Source: Arcuatula senhousia
Taxonomy: Eukaryota > Mollusca > Bivalvia > Mytilida > Mytilidae
Length of the DNA: 64,000 bases
Assembly (NCBI GenBank): GCA_963971305.1
Contig: OZ020306.1
Location: 33,067,512-33,131,511 of the forward strand
Direction of reading: 5' to 3'
A program made the position numbers and the translations under genes. Below the pieces are notes generated by a model that saw only the letters and a program-made list of their open reading frames with translations, made no database searches and was not told where the DNA came from. Positions 40,901-52,900 of the stretch are shown in pieces (position 1 is the stretch's first letter; the number at the start of each line of letters is the position of its first letter).

Positions 40901-43900
40901 ACATTTCTATATAAAATCATGTTATATATGAAATGCATGAGGGTTCGAATTTTTTTTTTTGACAGTGATCCATTGGATCCCGGACCTATTTAGAATGTTA
41001 GGCCTAACTGATATGGACCCACATACACAATTTCGATAGACTTGAACCATCCCTGGGACCCATAGGCCCCGTGGTGCAAAGTCCGTTTCCATGGTGCAAC
41101 ATTTCTATATAAAATCATGTTATATATGAAATGCATGAGGGTTCGAATTTTTTTTTTGACAGTGATCCATTGGATCCCGGACCTATTTAGAATGTTAGGC
41201 CTAACTGATATGGACCCACATACACAATTTCGATAGACTTGAACCATCCCTGGGACCCATAGGCCCCGTGGTGCAAAGTCCGTTTCCATGGTGCAACATT
41301 TCTATATAAAATCATGTTATATATGAAATGCATGAGGGTTCGAATTTTTTTTTTTGACAGTGATCCATTGGATCCCGGACCTATTTAGAATGTTAGGCCT
41401 AACTGATATGGACCCACATACACAATTTCGATAGACTTGAACCATCCCTGGGACCCATAGGCCCCGTGGTGCAAAGTCTGTTTCCATGGTGCAACATTTC
41501 TATATAAAATCATGTTATATATGAAATGCATGAGGGTTCGATTTTTTTTTTTTTGACAGTGATCCATTGGATCCCGGACCTATTTAGAATGTTAGGCCTA
41601 ACTGATATGGACCCACATACACAATTTCGATAGACTTGAACCATCCCTGGGACCCATAGGCCCCGTGGTGCAAAGTCCGTTTCCATGGTGCAACATTTCT
41701 ATATAAAATCATGTTATATATGAAATGCATGAGGGTTCGAATTTTTTTTTTGACAGTGATCCATTGGATCCCGGACCTATTTAGAATGTTAGGCCTAACT
41801 GATATGGACCCACATACACAATTTCGATAGACTTGAACCATCCCTGGGACCCATAGGCCCCATGGTGCTAGACCCCTTTTTCGTTGGCTATATAAACCGT
41901 TTTACTGATGGTGCTCGATGGTGCTTATAATGGTTGTTGTACGTAAACTGGTTCCTATTTATAACTCAAAAATCGAATGTCCTGGTTGATCAGTGTAGCA
42001 AAGGAGCTTTATTTGATGATAGGAATTTTCTGATGTCAGAATCGGTGAAGCGTTTTAAAAAATAAATGATAAGAGTTATTCCTCTTTGTTCATCTTCTAA
42101 ACTTTGCTACGCCTGATCAGAGGCGCTCTACCAAAAATTTTGAAAATGCCAAACACTATATGATTATGAAGAGCATAGAACAGTAGAACCAAAAATACCA
42201 AACTGGGGAACCAAATCATTACTAAGATTTGGTTAGGAAGAACCTTAAGGTTTAGAAGATTTTGAAATTTAAACTGATAATTTAAAGCTTTGATGTGTTC
42301 TCCAAAAAAAAAAGTGATGGTGCCGGAGCGGGCTAACCTCGGGGAATTAAAACTCCACCAGCAGTGCTAACCTTCACGGATGTTCGAAAAAAAACCATTC
42401 AGTCATTCATATCTTTATATTCATTGACATGAGCTTAGGCTAGAGCATCTAACTTATTTAGCTGAGATAATCAAACTAGTTTTCCGATTATAATGGCCAT
42501 GGGACATTGGTATTTTTTACCTAAAAAATTTGATTGGCCTATTCCCTTGAATTAACTTAGTACACATGTAAAATTAACGAATCAGCTTGTCTCCTTTAGG
42601 AATGCAAATTCATATACACGTAAAAGACCGTATCTTGTTTAAAAAATGGTTTCACAACATCAATAACCGTCATTGACCGTATTATAATTTGTCTTTCTGT
42701 ACTACAACGCATCGCGTGTAAGAGGTCCCGGTCGTATATCACCCCATGACACACCTAAATGGCCTGACACTGACACCTTACCGGGGCTTAAATCACCGCG
42801 ATGATGGCCAGCTTCCGTTAATCCGTTCTGGGGACATATAATTTACATTTTTAACAAATTATTATAACCTTCTTTAACTAGATAGACAGTCGTGTTCATT
42901 ATATCTTCGGGGGAGGCGAAGTGGCTAATCATTAAAAAGTTGAAATCAGTGACCGTGTAATGGGCCCTGACAAGAATATCTCATATTTGGCGTTTGTCAA
43001 ATAAAATAACCCATTCCTTATAATTTACCAACATCTATATGGAAGAAGCGACATATACAGAGAATGTACAGCCTTGAGAAATAGCTGGAAATATCTTAAC
43101 TGTATTATTAATTTTAACAGACAGGGAAAACTATATAATGTAACTGCAATTTAAGACACGATAAAGGTTTATATGCAAACGATTAAAAAGACTGAAATTT
43201 CAAATTTTATTTGCTTAAACTGAAGACACCTTAGAAGGCTTTCATGTCCCTTTCCAAACAGCAGAATAAACAATAAGAAACGTTAACGCTTGTACACAGA
43301 TACTGCTTTAAATCAAGAAGAAAAAATACTAGAACACTCAAGTTTTATGGAAGACATCATATGTATGATTATGTGCATCTATCAATCGGGCGCCTGATCT
43401 GGTAATAAAATAATGTTAATGTCAATGTAAATGTTGTGCATGCTCATAGACAAATATGGGATTTTTATCTGTCCGAAAAGTGCAGATGTTGATTTCCCAT
43501 GCAGAATTGTTTTGTCCGTCTTTATCGATTGACCGTTAGCAGCAAATTCCTCACAGTTCAAGTTTCCGCCCGTATCGGTCCATACACTAATAGTGGAAAA
43601 ATCCTGACCTATTTTTGCCGGGAAGGATAAAGCCTACTGCGAAGGAGTTTGTGTTAGCAGACCTACTCACCTTTTCGGAAAACATGTATGATGAGTTCAC
43701 TTTCGTTACGAATTGAATTCGCGTTGCTGGTTGCCCTTCGATTTTTTTTTTTTTTTGGTTTTCTTCTCGTTTGTGTTGGCTGATTTTTTTGTCCTTTCAG
43801 ATTATTGACTTGCAAATTAATGTACCATTTACACCTCTTTGCTTCCCTATAGCTTGACAGTTAATATTAAATCTAGAGTTTAAGATGAACTTACATCCCT

Positions 43901-46900
43901 TAATTGTAACGTATAGATACACTTTTGGAAAGAATTCGTCTGGTTTTTATTTATTACATAGACCAGGTGCTCAGACAATATTATTTCACTGCTATCTACT
44001 TTCACGTCCTTGTTCTTTTGGTGTCTAATCGCTTCATTTCTTCATGGACCTTCATACTCTAAGCACACACAATAATTTCTATCATATTTCGCCAACTAAA
44101 CACATGGTTTATGTTTCTCTATAATTTGTCAAATGTCGTTGAGTTTATTATGAAAAGAAATTGATATGTATTACAATACAACCTGCTTTGATTCCGGCGT
44201 AACAATTTGTACTATCGAATGTACCCTTATCTTTACTTGAATTCATTTAACAGACACTTTTATTTCAACGGTTAGTCAGTAAAATCTAGATTTTTATAAC
44301 CCGCGCGAATTTTAGGTGCAAAAACCTATTAAAAAGTCATTTATCAACTCACGGTTGTTGTTTAGCCATTTATTAAAGTTGGACCTATGCACCTTTAAAT
44401 GCACATCTTTGTGCCTGAGAGTCATTTTATACCTTGACAAAACGTATCAATCAAATGTTTCTGTAAATGTGCATATAAGGTGCACCGAATTACTCTACAG
44501 ACCCCCGCATTATATATTTAAAGACACAGTGAATAAATGCAATCGTACAGATCCCGTTTTCGGACTCTATTTACAGGAAAGTATTTTCAACCAGTGACTG
44601 AGTGACAAAAATACGAAGAACTGCTGCCATTCATATCCATTTAATAGTTAATATCTGAGTGAGGTGGCAATTAAGAGCGCACTGAGAGTAAAATGAACAA
44701 CATTTAAAATTAGGAATGGAAAACTCCTGAAAAATTTTATCCAGTAAGAAACATCACAAGGACTGGCTCTATAGTTTTTCGCCATAGCCAATGTACATGT
44801 AGTAGCTATATACACACCTTACATTGATCTGCATATTTTATATGAAGCTCTATGACTTTTAAGCAAGTAAATCAACTGAAATAAAGCAAAAATGTTCATA
44901 TGAAAGAAAAAAAACCTGAGTTAATCTCCGAAAACCGACGTAGAGTTTTCACTTTTTTATGATAAATACATCAATTTCAATCAAGAATCATCATTAAGAC
45001 TAACAAGTTGCCAATCATCAAAGAAAAAGACGGTTGGCAAAAAATGTATGTTATTCCTACATTATGTAACTGGTGTTTCTGACTGTGTTAAGATCTTATT
45101 TATTTGTGATTATCAACAGACCCCTTTTACTCTACCTCGTAAACTACCAAGCATTATCTTTGAAGAAGACGATTTAGTATGTCAATAGTACAAAACCTAA
45201 ACAGGATGATAGACAGCTAGGCTAAATTAAGGATATGTAACAAAATTTGAATCTGAAGATGTAATTTAACATTTAACCTTTGATACCTTTTGCTGATTAG
45301 GGGATAGTTTGTTATCCTCTACCACATTGCACCTGTTAAAAATGACATTGAGAGTATAAACCAATGTAGTCTAAGAAAGAGATGAACACAATTGAAGATG
45401 TTAGCAAATTATTTTAGACGGACTCGTATCGTTTTAAACATAATCCTCCTTGTATGACATTGTTTTTACAGTCGCTTATACTCCAAGTTTAAAACTAAGC
45501 TAACATAATTTGCTTATACAAATGTATCGGCTTCATTTTTTTTCTGAATAACCTTTGATCATCTGATGACTATGCAATAAAACTTGTTATAAGTAAATCT
45601 TGTAAATGAAAAAAAAAACTACATGTATATTTTCACAATCTCAGCGCAAGTTAATATATCATTTATTGCGATTCCATGTTTATTATTTATATTGACTATA
45701 ATATTCAAAATTATGATAATTAGTGCAACAGTTTCTTTAAAATGTATTCATGTCTTGGTAATAAGGATTTTTTCTGAGATCTACCGGAGATTGTTAGTAA
45801 TTCTATTTTAGGTTTAATTTGGACAGGCCATGGAAGTAATATAGGAGACTATATTACTTCCATGGACAGTCTAAGCTCTACTACAACATAAATTAGTAGT
45901 TATCAACTTTAAATCTAATCTCATATTTTTAAAGTAGATAATTGTGAGAAATAAACGACCTAGTTTACTAAATATACCCATTTCGTACTTCGGGTGGCCA
46001 AATGATAAACATGAAATTACGCCTTTATTCCGCTCAACTCAAAAGAAAGTATTCATCAAAAATTAGATAAGACTACTGTGTGACATAATTTTAGATGAAA
46101 GGGTCTGTCAATCTATGTCATATTCGAAGGTCTCTTATTTGTTCTCTCTCTTTATCAATTTTATCATCTTTCCTTCAATTTTGACTTAATTTAATTATTT
46201 TACCTTGTCCCTATTTGATAATAAGGTTAAAACTACTTCGTTTTGAATAAGGGCTATACATTTTGTATATCGTCAAATTTGGTATGGGACCACGAACATG
46301 TAATTGCCAAAACAGGTGTTAAATGTTCCTTTTCACTTTTTTACACTAAATTTACTTCTTAAATTTGAAAATTTATCTATATCCTTTGAAATGTGATCAG
46401 CTGTCAAAATGGTTAGGTAAATTGTGCAAACATGATTATTACCCAAAGGTACTTTTTGCATAATTAAACATATTTGATCTCCAGTGCAATTGAACAAATA
46501 TAATGGAGCAGTATACATATTTAAAATTTTTTTACGACCTTCAAAAATTATCTGCTAATGAATCCATACATGACGTACATAATAAAAATAAATGGTTGTG
46601 ATATATAGACAAAAATGTAATGTAATAGGTGATTTAGCCCATTTGAAACATAAATTCTTAATTTCATTGAATTCTTGATTTTATTCTGTAATTTTACATT
46701 CGATCTATTGAACTCTTAAAGCTTCATATGTTCTAGAAAAAATGAGTATAGAAGCTGGAATAACAAAACAAAACCTTGCTATTATACGATAGCAGTTTAT
46801 AGGGTTATTATAGTTAGTTAGTTATTGCTTTACTCCCAAGCAGTACGATTTCGGCTATATCAGGGAGATGAACAAAAAATGGGTGATACAATGAACATGA

Positions 46901-49900
46901 AACAACGAAGAAGTGGAGGAAATGGAGACACAAGGCCAATCGGGGAGGAGAGTTTTGAATCCTTCTGGGGTGATGGGGAAGGGACGGACAATCCCAAAGC
47001 AGCTTAGCAGTATCCATTGTATACTTGAATAGTTGTTAGACCCTCTGGAAGGAAGTATTTATTGAAAGAACTATGGGAGACATTTCCATACAAAACCCAC
47101 ATCCAAAAATGTTTTCATATATAAGATTTGCTTACAAGTGAAAAATGTCGATTGGTCTTTCAAAGGACAGTCATCAGAATCGCATTGAATGTATTACCGT
47201 ATTAAAACATCATGGACAGTCTCTCTACACATATTGAAACACCATAGACAGTCCCTCAGAATTGCCTCTTGATCTCGGTGACATTTCTATCAAATTCTTA
47301 CATCATATAAGTAGTTATAAATTGAGTAGTCGCTTACAATAACCGATTTCAAACTCAAGCATTACATAACTGTGTACTCTTTATATCATCATTTGTTGAC
47401 GTTGGTAATAAAATAAACAGTAGACCCCTGTTTTAAAGTGGTCCTTGTATAAATTATGGATAACCCTCACATTGATTATTGTGTTGTTGTGATTATCAAA
47501 CAGTTGATATATTTCATGTATATTTGTTCACATAATTTAGTTTAAACATATTTATTTATCCTGGATTGGGAAACAAGCTTGATGCTTATATAAATCCCTC
47601 TCCAGCTAGCAGATTGCGAGTGTGGCCTTTGTAGCGGCCCCCATTGAGCCTACTCTTATCGAAATCTACAAAGGGGTCTTTAACGTGCATGGGGTATTGC
47701 TCTCCGCATACACGGGACAACCTTTTTTCGTCCTTTCCGAAGGACTAGCATCGTTCCTTGAGACCATCCTCGCAAATGGTGTCAAGAGAGAGTCGGAAAA
47801 TTGATTCATGAAATTTTCACCCCGGACGAGGATCGAACCACGAACCTCGGTGTTAGTAGCCCGACGCGTTAACCACTACACCACCGGCTCTCTATAATTA
47901 TATTTATATTCACATAATTTATCTTTAGTATATGATTCAATAGTTTGTTTTGCATACAAGGTTAAGATTCTTGTTGACAAAAACATTAAACAAGAATTTC
48001 AAACTCTTCGAAATATTGACTACTTTGCAATTTCAAGAGAAGAATTTGCCGAATACATTTTTTTTTAAATCAAAGAAATACATACAAAACCACAGTTTTC
48101 ACAATCTCACGGCCGTCATTCGGTATCGTGAGTTTTTGACTCGTGAAGGAATCGACAACGGCGGCAAAGTATAGAAAGCTGCTCGTGGAGGGAGGAGGCG
48201 ACGGTTCGTGGTGGAGGAATTCGGACATTTCAAATAGAAGGTCAGTCTTTTATTCTAATTTTCTTATATTTATATACAAAATATTCAAAAAACAAATATG
48301 TCTCACAAAATTAATGAACATTATAAACACAAGCCAACAAAAAATAAAAATAAAAATGCATTACTTTCTTAAAACTCATTCAAGGCGAATATTTCGTCAT
48401 CATTTTTTCTGTAAACAAACATGTTATTCTACGAATTGCGGGTTGCCTTTTGCATAAAACGTTACAAATTTGGTATGTGCGTGTGCAGCATCTTTTGTTT
48501 TTACATATTCCACACCATTATAATGATTTAAAGAAAAAATGTATTAATAAGCTAAGAAAAATATGCTCGGTACCGAAAAATCGACTCGTGATGAATGGTG
48601 TACCGTATTTTTTTGCTCGTGAATTATGCTCGTGATGGAGGAATTTATCAATTATCAAAACTTTGTACCGGCACTAGAATCTATCATAACATAAATGATA
48701 TTGCATATAATACTTATATTTTTTTAACAAATTCGCTTGGGTATTTATTGTCATATTTTTATAACTATAGATCATGAAAAGAAGAAAGAGCAATAATTAT
48801 GACAACAGAAAGAGACATTGGGCAATGAAGAGAAGAAAGGTACAAACAACAACACCAGGAGAAAATGGGACGACGACCACAACACCAGTCAAAGACGAGA
48901 CAGTAACACCAGTTAAAGATGAAACAGCCACGCAAGTCGAAGATGAAACAGTAACACCAGTAGAAGATGAAACATCATGGGCCACACTAGTCGAAGATGA
49001 GACAATAACACTAGTCTATGATGGACCAATGCTGCCAAAGAATACTAAATTGAATTTTAACAAGAATGTTCAACTCTACCCAATAATTGTTTTAAAATTT
49101 TCATTTCCATTAATTGTTTTAAAACATGTATAAATAACCATAGAGATTCACGTGATGTACCATCTAACTCACCTTTCTGATATGGGTATGTTTTGTTGAT
49201 AAGTTTTTCATTGGCAAAACTCGCGTCGGGCCCAATCATGTACTATCAACTTAAACTGATCCAATATTAAATTGTGATGCGCGATTAGACAGTAAAAAGG
49301 TCTAGTCAATCATTTCCGCAAAGTATATCTTTTGACTTGACATTTCACTGAATATACAATGAAGAACATACATGTAATGATAATTACAATAGTAAGCACT
49401 TTTACGGCGATATGTAAATGAATGTTTCGCTGCACATATTGAAGAAAATGTTCATTTATGAATTTTATTTTAATTTTTTCAACATATTTATATATTTTTC
49501 TATAATCTTTCTCCAAGTTTTGGTCCGTATTGTATCTAAATTATTAGAGATTGACCGCTTATGATCTGTAGATTACCGGAATAACCGTATCTATATATTT
49601 TTTTAAATTTGGATTTACTTTTTGTGCCTACTTAATGGCCGATTTATTATTTGATCTAACTATTTTGAGGCCATTTTTCACTGGTCACGCTTGCTACTTC
49701 ACGGGCGATAAATCGTCGCCGCATTCTTCACGAGCAATAACAGCATCTTTTTATGGAAAAAATGAAATTTTATTACAGTTTAATAACTTTTCGTTTCATA
49801 TTAGCTGTCAAGATGTGGCAAAAATTGTTTTGGATATAATGATATGCTTAAAACGTCATTTTTGTGCAATTTAATACATATTTGTATAAAAAATGTCCTT

Positions 49901-52900
49901 TTTATAACCCCCAAAAATATAGGGTGCAGTAACGCCTTTAATTAATTCTCGAAATTGGTAAAGCTTTTTCGTGTCCTTTTTTCCCATTCTTCAGAGTAAA
50001 AACAATCATTTTGTGAGACAGTTTTATTTTCTTTATTTTTCTTCAAATAACTTTGATATTGAGTGAAATAAATCAACTTTCAGAAAAATTATAGTTTATG
50101 CTCCACCACGAACCGTCGCCTCCTCCCTCCACGAGCAGCTTTCTATACTTTGCCGCCGTTGTCGATTCCTTCACGAGTCAAAAACTCACTATACCGAATG
50201 ACGGCCGTGATCTGATAGTTAAAGAACAGAAATTTGCATTGATTATTTCTAGAAGGGTGGATGTATGCATCGAAAGGTGTCCCTACAACATCTAACATTA
50301 TGGTTTGCGCTACGTCACTGCTGCTTACCCATTAATACTATCAAAATACCCTCATATGATATCATTTTTGATAGGGAAATCAGCTGCACCATAAATGAGA
50401 ATTATCCTTTTAGGGAAAAGGCTTTTACATTGCTGATTAACAAGCCAGTCAATAGTGCCGTCTGAAATAAATTTAGAATAGCACACAAGATGAAAAGATG
50501 TTAAAACATACCACTCCATCGCACAACGAGACTGCTGCTTTCCCTTTCATCGACGAAACTTTCCCCTTAAAGTAACAGCCAGCATCCAATCCTCTGGGTG
50601 ATGCGGACTGGTTGTCATGGCGATACTGTACTATGGAACCAAAAGCCAGAAAATGTTCGTTTTGGCGCAGACTTAGTTGGAATGTTCTGTTGAAGGCTGT
50701 GAAGCTGACGATTAGCTTTTCCCTGAGGAGTTCTGCGCTACGACGGTGACGTATATTTTGATTGGATGCTCTGGACACTTCTAGACGGATGAGTTGATAA
50801 TCTGTAAAATACATAAATATAAAATTTTCTATAGTAGGTTATTCAACTTACAAGCAAGTGCTAAGCGGACAACATAAAGTTGCGTTTGGTGTGAGTTTCT
50901 TTTAAAAAGTCATTTGAGCTGACGAAACATTAGAAATCGATTGATTGAGCGATGGAATAGTGTATTGGACAATGAACAAAAGAAGTGGTCATACAGACAA
51001 AAACCCAACCAAGTTGAAACAATAGATGACATGCTAAATCTTTGCAAGCATGTGAAGAGCTTGTTTTAGCATAGCTGCTAGTGTTGCTGCTTGACATAAA
51101 GTTCGGTAATCTTTAATATGAAACCCAGGTGATGGGCATTGAACGATTGTTAAGTGGACATGAATATGTTTATACGAAGAAAAGCAAAGATTAAACAATA
51201 TCGCACGTATTAAACCGCTTTCCTGTAAATGTAAGCAGTACTTGTTCCTGCAAAACCAGACACGGTAGTTATTGAAATATTTTATACCACCTGTTATCTG
51301 AAGAAATTAGTTGATTAGCACAAACATCAATGTAATGGACCGATGTTAGTTCTAGAGAGTGATTATTTAATCTGATAAGACCTCATTGCCTACATTTAAA
51401 CGCCTCGTCATTAGCAAGATAATCAGATGTAATTTTTTCAAGGCTTCTTAAGTTCCACCCTTATACTTGTTGTAGGAATTATTCAGTCAGCCGAAACATA
51501 AAAAGAGATTTATATAATGCGTTTTTGGTGCTGCAATATACTTAGAGTTCTGGCCTTGGTTTATAAACCATTAAAATTGTGTATTTCATCGAATTCATGA
51601 CTACCGGTACCTCAGTAGAGGAATTTTTTCGAGAGATTTCCCCGAGCTGTTTTCACCGTGACTTGTAAATAAAAGCCCCTAAAAGAGCGCCCATTAAACC
51701 TGACATGACGTCCAGCAATGCGTTGTTTTGTCCTCACTACTGATGGGATGTGTGACCCGATTGGTTGAATGACATTTGACATGCCGGAATTGTCAAGCTA
51801 TATATGGAAAACACGAATACAAACCATAAAGGTGAACCGTGTTTGGAAAATGTCGCGTTCCTCACACGCCAAAGAATCCTGTTGAAAGTCTCTATGGGAG
51901 TATGATACCCGGCAGTCGACTTAATTGTCTGACCTTAGCCATCCCTTATTTCCAATTGCAAATGAAAAATATCTCCACAATTCAATCATCATCCTCTTTG
52001 AAAAAGACGAAGTCGTACTGTTAAAAAGTAAAAACAATAACTTATCTAACTATGTGGGTATCCTCAAATCTGGGATATTTTATGAAACCGGGCACAATTA
52101 CAATTTCAAATGAAGATAGGTTTAAAGTTTTGATTGGTTGTTGGTTTTCTGAGAAATCGACACATCAGTCGGTCAACAGACCCCCCCCCGTGGTTCCGTT
52201 TTTTTTTTAATAAAATTGGTTTGCAAAGAAACTTGCGAGAGTAGTCGGACTAAAACCCAGCCCTGACCATTGGATAACTTAGTACGTTCTGAAACGAAAA
52301 CTACCGAACTGAAATGTCCAAGAAGAACCCCCCCCAAAAAAGGCGAACATATACCGAAATTAAACAAGGGAATATACCATGCATATGAAGTACAGTATAT
52401 CTCTATACTTATTTGTCAAATTCACTTACCAAAAATCTTAGTCAACGACTCAGTTAAACGTACATACTTTGAGGTGAAAAGAGAAATCCTCTATGAAAAC
52501 AAGGTTGCTGATAATTTTGAAAAATAATGACATGATTTGTAACATTCGTAATTCGCAGATAAAAAAATCAGAGTTGATAATTTTTCGTTTAAAAATTTTG
52601 GTTCATCAGCGGATATTTTATAGCGTAAAAAATTAAACCAGGTGCTATAGGTATATACGTAGATAAGGAACTTGTTTGACTATCAAAAAAGACAGGAATA
52701 ATGTTCTCAGGTGCAACCTCAAACAAGATTAAAAGAATAAAGTTTCAGTGGTATCAAAACATATCATATCAATTTTAAGAAGAAAAAGTTAAAAATTCAA
52801 GACACAGCTGAACCGAAATCCCGTAAGATTTCTTACAGCAAATGTCTGAACACGTAAAACAACCCATGAAACAACCTGCCACGACCCCGTTAATAAATCA

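Larger units (their letters stand above)
18275..41940. mobile_element. Giant 23.7 kb inverted-repeat element with satellite-filled arms
   Basis: Terminal inverted repeats of 25 bp (23 identical) start ACAACAACCACTATAAGC at 18275 and end GCTTATAATGGTTGTTGT at 41940. Flanks ACGTG (left) and ACGTA (right) may be an imperfect 5 bp target duplication. Just inside each end, ~190 bp tandem arrays run in opposite orientation, both rich in GCACCA, a motif also present in the terminal repeats. The core (22.3-37.5 kb) holds other nested elements and no visible transposase, so this copy is nonautonomous or its enzyme was lost or overwritten. Alternative reading: two independent insertions of one satellite-bearing repeat in opposite orientation. 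Confidence 0.7.

Noticed and set aside
38031..41841. Repeated 60-99 residue open frames (minus strand) in the right satellite arm
   Set aside because: They recur with the 197 bp period, span 1.5 units and open or close with T-run length. No codon bias, domain or independent start supports a gene.
42700..42840. GC-richer stretch that might be an RNA or coding exon
   Set aside because: No tRNA, rRNA or snRNA hallmarks and no open frame or splice pattern I could support.
44316..44597. 93-residue plus-strand frame
   Set aside because: No domain, signal, repeat or splice support; length is within chance for AT-rich intron DNA.
47821..47892. Functional tRNA gene
   Set aside because: Box A and box B are present but the stems pair poorly. 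The sequence continues into a SINE body and tail with flanking 13 bp duplications.
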